Assembly (NCBI GenBank): GCA_039929265.1
Contig: JBDSRN010000085.1
Span: 1-29,600, forward strand
Reading direction: 5' to 3'
Source: ZC4RG30 sp039929265
Lineage (GTDB): Bacteria > Pseudomonadota > Gammaproteobacteria > Steroidobacterales > Steroidobacteraceae
Length of the DNA stretch: 29,600 nt
Positions 8,327-16,658 of the stretch are shown one piece after another. The notes beneath the pieces were generated by a model. The model saw only the letters and a program-made list of their open reading frames with translations. It searched no databases and was not told the DNA's origin. The position numbers and the translations under genes are program-made. Every line of letters begins with the position of its first letter. The first letter of the stretch is position 1.

Positions 8327-8402
8327 TGGTGGGTGCTGAGGGGATCGAACCCCCGACATTCGCCGTGTAAAGGCGACGCTCTACCAGCTGAGCTAAGCAC
8401 CC
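8327..8402 (-). tRNA. tRNA-Val (TAC)
   Basis: A complete 76-base cloverleaf on the minus strand: acceptor GGGTGCT paired with AGCACCC, D-arm AGCTCAGCTGGTAGAGC, anticodon loop TTTACAC giving TAC, T-loop GGTTCGATCC, discriminator A and encoded CCA. It lies 58 bases after the stop of the methyltransferase gene. In that gap only a weak hairpin (CACGCT/AGCGTG, 8433-8450) is seen, and no clear promoter. Confidence 0.97.
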
Positions 8403-8460
8403 AACGGGACGACGCCAACCGCGTGCGCTGCACACGCTCCTGAAAGCGTGGCGCGCGATT

Positions 8461-9477
8461 CTATAGGGCGCCAACGCAAGGGGCAAAGGATTCTGCCGGC
8501 GAGGCCATTCGCGTGAGCCGATGCCAGATCCGCCCGTCGTAGCGATGCACCAGGGGGAGCGGCAGGCCCGCCCAGCGCACATTCTTCGCCCTGCCAATCC
8601 CGACGAACCACTGGCTCCAGGGGCACAGCTCATCCACCAAATGCACGTCGTCGGTGCGCCAGGGGTACTCCAGGATGCGCAGGACTTCCCCGCCCGGCAG
8701 GCGCTTCTCGAGGCGATTGCAGCAGTAGAACAGCGCGGTGTGACGCTGCCTCAGCAGATCGAAATAGCCGGCGATAGCCGCGACGGTCATTTCCTGCATG
8801 GACGCGACGTTGATGGCGAGATCGACGTCGCCCTCGGGAAGGGACCCCAGCTGATCCGCCGCGCAATACACGAACGCTGCGCCGCGCGAGCCGGCGCCAC
8901 TGCCAGCGAGTACATGGGCCTCCGCGGGATAGGCGCGCCCCAGGTGCGCCGCCTGGAACAGCAGCGTGGGACCGAGATCCACCAGCCAGATCTGCGCCTG
9001 AGGGTAACGCTGGTACAGGAGACCCGCGAGAATGCCGTGACCGTCGCCGATGACCAGGATGGTACGCGGCGGGCGCGCCAGGGCGGGATGACGTTCGAGC
9101 AGCCACGCGGTGCAGTGCTGACGAAACGCGTCCTGGGAAAAGCGCAGACCCATGCGCTGCACGAGTTCACGCGATGCGTCGAGTCCGGCACCGAGCCCAG
9201 GGGCGTCGAGCAGTCGCAAATGTGCGGCATTACCCAGCATCGCGAAAGTCCGCGCCAGCAGTCCCGTATGCGAGCTGGTGCCGAACCCGTAGCCCTTGAG
9301 CGACTCCAGGCTGCCGTCCGTGCGCAGCCTCACCTGAAAATGTTTCGAGAACTCCTGCCAGTGCGAAGAGGCATTGACGCCGCAAGCGGCGCCGTCAGCG
9401 TAGTAGCGCGCTACCAGATCACGCAGGACACCCTGCGCTGCAGTCACAGCGGTCGACCCCTCCACCACTGGCCGCAA
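8461..9477 (-). CDS. Putative sugar O-methyltransferase
   Basis: A 338-residue SAM-dependent methyltransferase of the putative sugar O-methyltransferase type (as I recall, TIGR04371), normally found in polysaccharide clusters. The SAM-binding core is visible: ILVIGDGHG (motif I, about residue 140), the acidic strand end QIWLVDLGP, and DLAINVASMQEM. A family-like C-terminal part reads FYCCNRLEKRLPGGE, then YPW and DELCPWSQWF. It opens with a TTG at 9477, only 3 bases after the lon stop; a GTG shortly downstream (9468) is an alternative. Such spacing implies readthrough or translational coupling with lon. The position normally holds hupB, and no sugar genes are nearby, so the link to lon is odd. 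The sugar substrate is unknown. Confidence 0.75.
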   Translation of the reverse strand: MRPVVEGSTAVTAAQGVLRDLVARYYADGAACGVNASSHWQEFSKHFQVRLRTDGSLESLKGYGFGTSSHTGLLARTFAMLGNAAHLRLLDAPGLGAGLDASRELVQRMGLRFSQDAFRQHCTAWLLERHPALARPPRTILVIGDGHGILAGLLYQRYPQAQIWLVDLGPTLLFQAAHLGRAYPAEAHVLAGSGAGSRGAAFVYCAADQLGSLPEGDVDLAINVASMQEMTVAAIAGYFDLLRQRHTALFYCCNRLEKRLPGGEVLRILEYPWRTDDVHLVDELCPWSQWFVGIGRAKNVRWAGLPLPLVHRYDGRIWHRLTRMASPAESFAPCVGAL

Positions 9478-9480
9478 GGC

Positions 9481-11907
9481 TCAGTGCGCCTGGAATTTGC
9501 CTGTCGAGCGCTTGCCCCGACGCGAGCGCTTGCCCGGCGCCACCGAGGGCGGCAGCTCTGCCGTCGGGTCGAGGCGCGGCGTCGGCTGATGCGTGAGCGC
9601 GAGCTCCAGGACTTCGTCGATCCATTTCACCGGACGGATGTCGAGCTTGCCCTTGATGTTCTCCGGGATCTCGACGAGATCTTTTTCGTTGTCGACCGGG
9701 ATCAGCACCTGCGTGATGCCACCGCGATGCGCGGCGAGCAGCTTTTCTTTCAGGCCACCGATCGGCAGGACTTCCCCACGCAACGTGATCTCGCCGGTCA
9801 TTGCGACATCCGCGCGCACGGGGATCCTGGTCAATGCCGAAACCAGTGCCGTGCACATGCCGATACCGGCCGACGGACCGTCCTTCGGCGTCGCCCCCTC
9901 GGGCATATGCAGATGCACGTCGAGCTTGGCGTAGAAGTCCGGCTCGAGCCCGAGCACCTGCGCGCGGCCGCGCACCACACTCATCGCCGCCTGGATCGAC
10001 TCCTGCATCACCTCGCCGAGCTGGCCGGTGTGCAACAGCTTGCCCTTGCCCGGCACCACTGCGGCTTCGATGGTGAGCAGTTCGCCGCCGACTTCCGTCC
10101 ATGCGAGACCGGTGACCTGACCGACGCGATCGCTCTCCTCCGCACGGCCGTAACGGTGTCGACGTACGCCGAGGTACTTGTCGAGATTGCGCGGCAGAAT
10201 CGACACCGACTTCGCGCTCTTCTTGTCAAGCAGCATCTGCTTCACCGCCTTGCGGCAGATCTTGGCGATCTCGCGTTCGAGATTGCGGACGCCGGCTTCG
10301 CGCGTGTAGTAGCGGATGATGTCGGTGATCGCCCCATCGGAAACCTTGAGCTCCTCGGCCTTGAGCCCGTTCTGCTTCACCTGCTTGGGCACGAGATAGC
10401 GCCGCGCGATGTTGAGTTTTTCATCTTCCGTGTAGCCGGGCAGACGAATCACTTCCATGCGATCGAGCAGCGGTGCCGGAATGTTCAGGCTGTTCGCTGT
10501 GCAGATGAACATGACCTCGGAAAGATCAAAATCCACTTCCAGATAGTGATCGCTGAACGCGGAATTCTGCTCGGGATCAAGCACTTCCAGCAGCGCAGCG
10601 GACGGATCGCCGCGGAAGTCCATGGCCATCTTGTCGATCTCGTCGAGCAGGAACAGCGGATTGTGGACGCCGGTCTTCGCCATGTTCTGCACGATCTTGC
10701 CGGGCATGGAGCCGATATACGTACGACGATGACCGCGGATCTCGGCTTCATCACGCACGCCGCCGAGCGACATGCGCACGAACTTGCGGTTGGTGGCACG
10801 CGCGAGACTTTGGCCCAGCGAAGTCTTGCCGACGCCCGGCGGACCCACGAGACACAGGATCGGACCCTTGATCTTGTCCACGCGCTGGAGCACAGCGAGG
10901 TATTCGACGATGCGTTCCTTCACCTTGTCGAGGCCGAAATGGTCCTCGTCCAGCACCTTTTGCGCGACCGCGATGTCCTTGAGGATGCGCGTGCGCTTCT
11001 TCCACGGCACCTTCACGAGCCAGTCGATGTAGTTGCGCACGACGGTTGCTTCCGCACTCATCGGCGACATCATTTTCAGCTTGTTCAGCTCGGCATTGGC
11101 TTTCTCGCGGGCCTCCTTGGGCATGCCCGCCTTGCCGATCTTCGATTCGAGCTCGGCAATCTCGTTGGTGCCGTCCTCCATCTCACCGAGCTCTTTCTGA
11201 ATCGCCTTCATCTGCTCGTTGAGGTAGTACTCGCGCTGCGACTTCTCCATCTGCGCCTTCACGCGCCCACGGATGCGCTTCTCGATCTGCAGCACGTCCA
11301 TTTCGCCTTCGATGGCCACCAGAATGTGCTCAAGGCGCTTGCGTACGTCGAGGATCTCGAGAACCTTCTGCTTCTCGGCAAGCTTCAATGCCATGTGCGC
11401 GGCAACCGTGTCCGCGAGGCGCCCAGGCTGTTCGATCCCGGCCAGTGCGGTGAGCACCTCGGGCGGCACCTTCTTGTTCAGCTTGACATACTGCTCGAAC
11501 TGCGAGATCACGGAGCGCGTCAGCACATCCATCTCGCGCTCGTCGTAAGTCTCGGTGTCCGGCTGCAGCACGATCTCGGCGGCATAGTGCTCGCCGGGAT
11601 GAATCGCATTGATGTGCGCGCGGTCCACGCCTTCGACCAGCACCTTCACCGTGCCATCGGGCAGCTTCAGCAACTGCAGGATGGTGGCGACCGTACCGAA
11701 GCGGTACAGATCCTCGATCTTGGGATCGTCGATGTCCGCCTGCTTCTGGGCGACCAGCATGATGCGCTTGTCCGCCTTCATGGCGATATCGAGCGCAGTA
11801 ATCGACTTCTCGCGCCCTACGAACAGCGGGATGACCATGTGCGGATAGACCACCACGTCTCGCAGTGGCAGTACGGGAACACTCGTATTCGAAATTTCTT
11901 CAGTCAC
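9481..11907 (-). CDS. lon: ATP-dependent protease La (Lon)
   Basis: The cytoplasmic AAA+ serine protease that degrades misfolded and short-lived regulatory proteins. It has 808 residues: the N-terminal substrate-binding domain (VPVLPLRDVVVYPHMVIPLFVG at the start, then a long helical part), Walker A GPPGVGKT at 355-362, Walker B with LLDEIDKM at about 420-427, and the C-terminal protease domain with the catalytic dyad S679 (DGPSAGIG) and K722 (GGLKEKLLAA), the same numbers as in E. coli. The basic C-terminal tail (GKRSRRGKRS) is longer than usual. It is read from its own heat-shock-like promoter (11950-11978), after a hairpin closing the clpX unit. The sugar methyltransferase gene starts 3 bases after its stop. 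Confidence 0.98.
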   Translation of the reverse strand: MTEEISNTSVPVLPLRDVVVYPHMVIPLFVGREKSITALDIAMKADKRIMLVAQKQADIDDPKIEDLYRFGTVATILQLLKLPDGTVKVLVEGVDRAHINAIHPGEHYAAEIVLQPDTETYDEREMDVLTRSVISQFEQYVKLNKKVPPEVLTALAGIEQPGRLADTVAAHMALKLAEKQKVLEILDVRKRLEHILVAIEGEMDVLQIEKRIRGRVKAQMEKSQREYYLNEQMKAIQKELGEMEDGTNEIAELESKIGKAGMPKEAREKANAELNKLKMMSPMSAEATVVRNYIDWLVKVPWKKRTRILKDIAVAQKVLDEDHFGLDKVKERIVEYLAVLQRVDKIKGPILCLVGPPGVGKTSLGQSLARATNRKFVRMSLGGVRDEAEIRGHRRTYIGSMPGKIVQNMAKTGVHNPLFLLDEIDKMAMDFRGDPSAALLEVLDPEQNSAFSDHYLEVDFDLSEVMFICTANSLNIPAPLLDRMEVIRLPGYTEDEKLNIARRYLVPKQVKQNGLKAEELKVSDGAITDIIRYYTREAGVRNLEREIAKICRKAVKQMLLDKKSAKSVSILPRNLDKYLGVRRHRYGRAEESDRVGQVTGLAWTEVGGELLTIEAAVVPGKGKLLHTGQLGEVMQESIQAAMSVVRGRAQVLGLEPDFYAKLDVHLHMPEGATPKDGPSAGIGMCTALVSALTRIPVRADVAMTGEITLRGEVLPIGGLKEKLLAAHRGGITQVLIPVDNEKDLVEIPENIKGKLDIRPVKWIDEVLELALTHQPTPRLDPTAELPPSVAPGKRSRRGKRSTGKFQAH

Positions 11908-11949
11908 GCGCGAGACCTCACACGGTGCGGAAAGGACACCATTTCAATC

Positions 11950-11978
11950 ACTTGGGGCCTACCCAACTGGCTTTCAAG
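11950..11978 (-). promoter_or_regulatory. Sigma-32 (heat-shock) promoter of lon
   Basis: Read on the minus strand: CTTGAAA (11978-11972), a 14-base spacer, then CCCCAAGT (11957-11950). The remembered RpoH consensus is CTTGAAA with 11-15 bases and CCCCATNT, so the -35 is perfect and the -10 matches 7 of the 8 positions. Transcription would start near 11943, about 36 bases before the lon ATG. Heat-shock control of lon is well established in gammaproteobacteria. Confidence 0.85.
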
Positions 11979-11981
11979 TAC

Positions 11982-12014
11982 AAAGGGGCGCACAGCTTTC
12001 GCTGTCGCCCCTTT
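11982..12014 (-). terminator. Hairpin between clpX and lon, probable terminator
   Basis: On the minus strand AAAGGGGCG and ACAGC pair, across a GAAA tetraloop, with GCTGT and CGCCCCTTT, leaving one bulged G. That is a 14-pair stem with an A-run before it and only three Ts after it. It lies after the clpX stop and ends three bases before the lon -35 box, so it most likely ends the clpX transcript just before lon begins. On the plus strand it is followed by TTTTATT and could work there too. Confidence 0.7.
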
Positions 12015-12052
12015 TATTCGCTCGACCACCAGAGCGGGCACCCGATGCCTGG

Positions 12053-13381
<1,329 letters not shown>

Positions 13382-13419
13382 TCAAACACCTTGCCCGCCA
13401 CGCGAGCCTTGCTGAACCC

Positions 13420-13449
13420 TATATAGCATGTGAAAGACCAGCGACGCAA
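13420..13449 (-). promoter_or_regulatory. Possible clpX promoter in the clpP-clpX gap
   Basis: On the minus strand, TTGCGT (13449-13444), 18 bases, then TATATA (13425-13420) could serve as -35 and -10 about 39 bases before the clpX ATG. The -35 overlaps a hairpin, GACCGGCG with CGCTGGTC (13460-13453 and 13443-13436), followed by TTTC, that could instead weaken readthrough from clpP. Either reading is tentative. Confidence 0.3.
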
Positions 13450-13514
13450 AGACGCCGGTCGCTTGTAAGACATTGTCCGGACAGGCTTTACCAGACTTTT
13501 GTCACACCGTTTCA

Positions 13515-14144
13515 TCAGGCCTTGGCGGCCGGAGCCGGCGGAACCTGGCCGCGCTGCTCCAGCACCTTGTCGATCAGGCCGTAGGCGATGGCGTCCGGGC
13601 CGTTCAGGAATTTGTCGCGATCCGTGTCGAGCTGGATCTTGTCGATCGGCTGGCCCGTGTGCTTGGCCAGGATTTCGTTCAGGCGGTGGCGCATATAGAG
13701 GATTTCCTTCGCGTGGATCTCCATGTCCACGGCCTGGCCCTGCATCCCGCCCAAGGGCTGGTGGATCATCACGCGTGAATGCGGCAGCGTGTAGCGTTTG
13801 CCCTTGGCGCCACCGGCCAGCAGGATCGCGCCCATGCTCGCGGCCTGACCAAGACAGATGGTCGAGACGTCGGGCTTTACGAACTGCATCGTGTCGTAGA
13901 TCGCGAGGCCCGCGGTGACATGTCCGCCGGGTGAATTGATGTACAGCGAGATGTCCTTGTCCGGATTCTCCGATTCGAGAAACAGCAGCTGCGCGACGAT
14001 GACATTGGCCATGTAGTCATCGACGGGGCCGACGGCGAATACCACGCGTTCCTTCAGCAGACGCGAGTAGATGTCGTAGGAACGTTCGCCGCGCGCCGTC
14101 TGCTCGACAACGATCGGAACCAGGTTCAACGCACGCTCATTCAT
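13515..14144 (-). CDS. clpP: ATP-dependent Clp protease proteolytic subunit ClpP
   Basis: The tetradecameric serine protease chamber that works with ClpX. The 209 residues include the catalytic triad S103 (GQAASMGA), H128 (VMIHQPLGG) and D177 (DTDRDKF), each offset by 8 from E. coli precursor numbering because the N-terminal leader is shorter (MNERALNLVPIVVEQT, with the mature end expected near LVPIVVE). The start has a GGAG site 7 bases upstream. It lies only 15 bases after tig and is therefore cotranscribed with it. Confidence 0.98.
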   Translation of the reverse strand: MNERALNLVPIVVEQTARGERSYDIYSRLLKERVVFAVGPVDDYMANVIVAQLLFLESENPDKDISLYINSPGGHVTAGLAIYDTMQFVKPDVSTICLGQAASMGAILLAGGAKGKRYTLPHSRVMIHQPLGGMQGQAVDMEIHAKEILYMRHRLNEILAKHTGQPIDKIQLDTDRDKFLNGPDAIAYGLIDKVLEQRGQVPPAPAAKA

Positions 14145-14159
14145 TTTCGCTCCGCTAAA

Positions 14160-15461
14160 TTAGGACTGCTTACCGAATCCCGTGAGCTCCGCAAAGCTCA
14201 CCGGCTTGTCCGTCACCTGCGCGCGCTGCGCGACCCACTCGACAGCCTGATCTTCCAGCACCGATCCTTCGATCTGCTGCATGGCCTGCTGGTTCTGCAG
14301 ATACGCGCGCCGCATCTCATCAGCATTCGGATACTGCGCCACCACCTGACTGAGACGCTCGTTGATGCGATCGCGATCCGCCTTCAGCGATTCACGACGA
14401 ATCAGCTCGCCCATCAGCAGCCCCAGCGCCACCCGACGTCGCGCCGGTTCCTCGAACGGTTCTCGCGGCGGGGCCTGGTTCGCATCCTTCTGGCCCATCC
14501 GGCGCATCATTTCCACCTGCAGCTCCTGCACCTGCTCATCCACGAGCGAACGCGGCAGCTCGAGCGGATTGTCGCGATACAGCGCATCCAGTACCTGAGA
14601 GCGCACCCGCGTGCGGACCGCTTCCTCGACTTCGAGTTCCATTCTCTTGTGCACTTCCTCGCGCAGCTTCGTCATGCCACCCTCGTGCACGCCAAAGTCG
14701 ACGGCGAACGCGTCATCCAGCGCTGGCAGTACCGGCTCCTCCACCTTGTTCACCGTGACGGAAAATTCGGTCTGCTTGCCGGCGAGTTCGGGGGCGCCGT
14801 ACTCGTCCGGAAACCTCACCGGCGCAGCGCGGCTGGCACCCGCGGCGAGCCCCGTGAGCGCAGCCTCGAACTCCGGGATCGCACGTCCGCTGCCCAGCAC
14901 GAACGGAGTGTCCTTGCCGGCGCCGCCGGCGAACGCCACGCCATCGATACGGCCTTCGAAGTCCGCAATGACGCGATCCCCGCTGCGGCTCTCACGCTCC
15001 ACAATCGCGTAACTCACGCGCTGGCGACGCATGCTCTGGATCATTGCGTCGATATCGGATTCTGCAATGGTAGCGGCCGGGCGCTCGAGCTTCACGCTAT
15101 CCACCGGCTTCACCACGACCTCGGGCAACACCTCGAAGATCGCCGCGTACTTGAGATCGGAGCCCGGCTCGATCGCGATGGGCTCGATGCGCGGATCATT
15201 GGCCGGTCGCAGCGACTCCCGGGACACTGCCTGGGCGAAGCTGCTGCGCATCAACTCAGAGACGACCTCGGTATGCACTTGCCCCCCGTACTGCCGACGC
15301 ACGACATTGATGGGTATCCTGCCCGGGCGAAAGCCCTTGATCTTCGCGGTGCGCGAAAGCTGCTTGAGCCGCGACTCGACTTCGCTGGCAACTTGCTCGC
15401 CGGGGACAGCCACTTCCAGCCGGCGCTCCAGGCCGCTGGTGGCGGTCAGGGACATCTGCAT
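14160..15461 (-). CDS. tig: Trigger factor
   Basis: The ribosome-bound chaperone and prolyl isomerase that meets nascent chains at the exit tunnel. The 433-residue protein has the ribosome-docking signature GFRPGRIP (43-50), an FKBP-like domain at about 158-245, and the long helical C-terminal domain. Two ATGs lie near the start; 15461 is chosen because GAGGTG ends 7 bases before it. tRNA-Leu ends only 32 bases upstream, so the tig-clpP unit is either cotranscribed with the tRNA or has its promoter inside the tRNA gene. Confidence 0.97.
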   Translation of the reverse strand: MQMSLTATSGLERRLEVAVPGEQVASEVESRLKQLSRTAKIKGFRPGRIPINVVRRQYGGQVHTEVVSELMRSSFAQAVSRESLRPANDPRIEPIAIEPGSDLKYAAIFEVLPEVVVKPVDSVKLERPAATIAESDIDAMIQSMRRQRVSYAIVERESRSGDRVIADFEGRIDGVAFAGGAGKDTPFVLGSGRAIPEFEAALTGLAAGASRAAPVRFPDEYGAPELAGKQTEFSVTVNKVEEPVLPALDDAFAVDFGVHEGGMTKLREEVHKRMELEVEEAVRTRVRSQVLDALYRDNPLELPRSLVDEQVQELQVEMMRRMGQKDANQAPPREPFEEPARRRVALGLLMGELIRRESLKADRDRINERLSQVVAQYPNADEMRRAYLQNQQAMQQIEGSVLEDQAVEWVAQRAQVTDKPVSFAELTGFGKQS

Positions 15462-15493
15462 GATCGATCACCTCGAGGACATTGATTCGGAAC

Positions 15494-15574
15494 TGCGAAA
15501 GGAGAGACTCGAACTCTCACGGGTTACCCCACTGGCTCCTAAGACCAGCGCGTCTACCATTCCGCCACTCTCGC
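15494..15574 (-). tRNA. tRNA-Leu (TAG), no encoded CCA
   Basis: A class II tRNA of 81 bases on the minus strand. The acceptor GCGAGAG pairs with CTTTCGC (one G-T pair); the anticodon loop CTTAGGA gives TAG; a long variable arm GGGGTAACCC follows; the T-arm is GAGAG-TTCGAGT-CTCTC; the discriminator is A. After the discriminator the DNA reads GTT, so CCA must be added by nucleotidyltransferase, unlike every other tRNA gene in the window. All stems are intact, so it looks functional. Confidence 0.93.
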
Positions 15575-15697
15575 GACGGCTCAACGGGCAATCGATAATT
15601 ATAGCCGACCGGGCGTGCGGTGGCCCGATCCCCCGGTCCCGGGCCAGGCTACGGACGGCCTGCGACCGGACATAAGAGGCCTGAAGATGAACAAGCG

Positions 15698-16058
15698 TTC
15701 CCCGGCATAGGTATCGTGCTCGATAACCGCTTCACCGCTGTGCTGGTCGAGAAGGGGGTCGAGCGGCTCGGCAGAGGTTTCGAGGTGGCCGAGATCTCCG
15801 GGGATCTCGATCTACGCATTCGGTGACTACGGCGCCGCGTGGCAGCAGGATACCCCCGGCTATCAGCACGCCGCGACGGGCGGCGTCGGCATGGCACTCA
15901 ATGGTCACCGCGTGAACGCTTATCTCGAGGCCGCGCGGCCCATCACCAAGCTCGACGTCGTGGGTGCATCGGGCGCGACGCGGATCAGCGACCCGCGCGG
16001 CTGGTTCAGTGAGACCTTCCATCGCGACCGCCCGGCGGCGCCAGGTATCCACGTCGAG
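15698..16058 (+). pseudogene. Remnant of a two-partner-secretion outer-membrane transporter (TpsB/ShlB-like)
   Basis: Between tRNA-Leu and tRNA-Lys, on the strand opposite to both, two reading frames carry pieces of a beta-barrel C-terminus. One frame (about 15707-15826) has LGRGFEVAEISGD, which resembles the conserved GRGYDPxEISGD motif of ShlB/FhaC-type transporters. Another frame, from 15813, has YAFGDYGAAWQQDTPG, like the YAFYDYGxxW strand near the end of the same barrels, and continues through NAYLEAARPITKLDV. In intact relatives the two motifs lie a few dozen residues apart; here they nearly touch in different frames, implying an internal deletion plus a frameshift. No N-terminal POTRA or plug region is seen. 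The family match is from memory of motifs. The rest of 15575-16076 shows no gene. Confidence 0.5.
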
Positions 16059-16076
16059 AAATCTCACACGAGAGAA

Positions 16077-16152
16077 TGGTGGGCCGTGAAGGAGTCGAAC
16101 CTTCGACCAAGAGATTAAGAGTCTCCTGCTCTACCAACTGAGCTAACGGCCC
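16077..16152 (-). tRNA. tRNA-Lys (CTT)
   Basis: A complete 76-base cloverleaf on the minus strand: acceptor GGGCCGT with ACGGCCC, anticodon loop CTCTTAA giving CTT, T-loop GGTTCGACTCC, discriminator A and encoded CCA. It is the last member of the Pro-Arg-His-Lys run and is separated from tRNA-His by 132 bases that hold three stem-loops. Confidence 0.97.
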
Positions 16153-16161
16153 TCGTCTATT

Positions 16162-16286
16162 TATCGAAAGTCACCTGCGGCGCTTTCGATATCCGGTACG
16201 GCTGGTGAAACCGTGGTTTTCACCAGCCTCGAAAAAAACATCATTCCAATTCCCGCGTTTTCTACTACATCCCCGTTGCGGGGATG
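16162..16286 (-). repeat. Three successive stem-loops between tRNA-His and tRNA-Lys
   Basis: Three perfect inverted repeats lie in a row: TATCGAAAG/CTTTCGATA (16162-16170 with 16183-16191), GGCTGGTGAAA/TTTCACCAGCC (16200-16210 with 16218-16228), and CATCCCCG/CGGGGATG (16268-16275 with 16279-16286), the last overlapping the CCA end of tRNA-His. None is followed by a T-run in the direction of transcription. They may be processing stems in the tRNA precursor or remains of a small repeated element. Confidence 0.6.
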
Positions 16287-16361
16287 GGGTGGACGACGGG
16301 ACTCGAACCCGCGACGGCCGGAATCACAATCCGGGGCTCTACCAGCTGAGCTACGTCCACC
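16285..16361 (-). tRNA. tRNA-His (GTG)
   Basis: A 77-base cloverleaf on the minus strand, counting the extra 5' G (-1) typical of tRNA-His, opposite discriminator C. Acceptor GTGGACG pairs with CGTCCAC; anticodon loop TTGTGAT gives GTG; CCA is encoded. It lies 10 bases after tRNA-Arg in the same transcript. Confidence 0.97.
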
Positions 16362-16371
16362 GTCGTTCAAA

Positions 16372-16448
16372 TGGCGCGCCCGGCAGGAGTCGAACCTGCG
16401 ACCCTCGGCTTAGAAGGCCGATGCTCTATCCACCTGAGCTACGGGCGC
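16372..16448 (-). tRNA. tRNA-Arg (TCT)
   Basis: A 77-base cloverleaf on the minus strand: acceptor GCGCCCG with CGGGCGC, anticodon loop CTTCTAA giving TCT, T-loop GGTTCGACTCC, discriminator G and encoded CCA. It lies 17 bases after tRNA-Pro. The anticodon reads AGA, a rare codon in GC-rich genomes. Confidence 0.97.
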
Positions 16449-16465
16449 CTGGCTAAACCTTCAGC

Positions 16466-16542
16466 TGGTCGGGGCAGCAGGATTCGAACCTGCGACCCTC
16501 TGCTCCCAAAGCAGATGCGCTACCAGACTGCGCTATGCCCCG
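16466..16542 (-). tRNA. tRNA-Pro (TGG)
   Basis: A 77-base cloverleaf on the minus strand: acceptor CGGGGCA with TGCCCCG, anticodon loop TTTGGGA giving TGG, T-loop GGTTCGAATCC, discriminator A and encoded CCA. It is the first tRNA after the promoter at 16600-16628. The order Pro-Arg-His resembles tRNA clusters near tig in Pseudomonas. Confidence 0.97.
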
Positions 16543-16599
16543 CCCTGAAGTGCCGAGTCGCCCAAGTCGTCCAAGCCCACCGTCCTGCGCGGGGCGCGA

Positions 16600-16628
16600 A
16601 TCATAACCGTGCGAGAATAATCCCACAA
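16600..16628 (-). promoter_or_regulatory. Sigma-70 promoter of the tRNA operon with GC-rich discriminator
   Basis: On the minus strand TTGTGG (16628-16623), a 17-base spacer, then TATGAT (16605-16600). The -10 matches 5 of 6 consensus bases, the -35 only 3. Just after the -10 comes TCGCGCCCCGCGC, a GC-rich discriminator typical of stable-RNA promoters under stringent (ppGpp) control. The start would be near 16593, about 50 bases before tRNA-Pro. Confidence 0.65.
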
Positions 16629-16658
16629 ATCCGCAATCGAGGTGGGGCTGAGCGGGAT

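Noticed and set aside
8433..8450. Hairpin CACGCT/AGCGTG after the sugar methyltransferase gene as a terminator.
   Set aside because: The stem is only 6 pairs and no T-run follows on the transcribed strand.
16265..16542. Repeated similar stretches in the tRNA cluster as a possible repeat array.
   Set aside because: The similarity is the shared T-arm and D-arm sequence of tRNA genes; no direct repeats with spacers are present, so it is not a CRISPR array.
16371..16658. An in-frame extension of folD upstream through tRNA genes.
   Set aside because: It crosses tRNA-Arg and tRNA-Pro; the FolD N-terminus starts at 16659.
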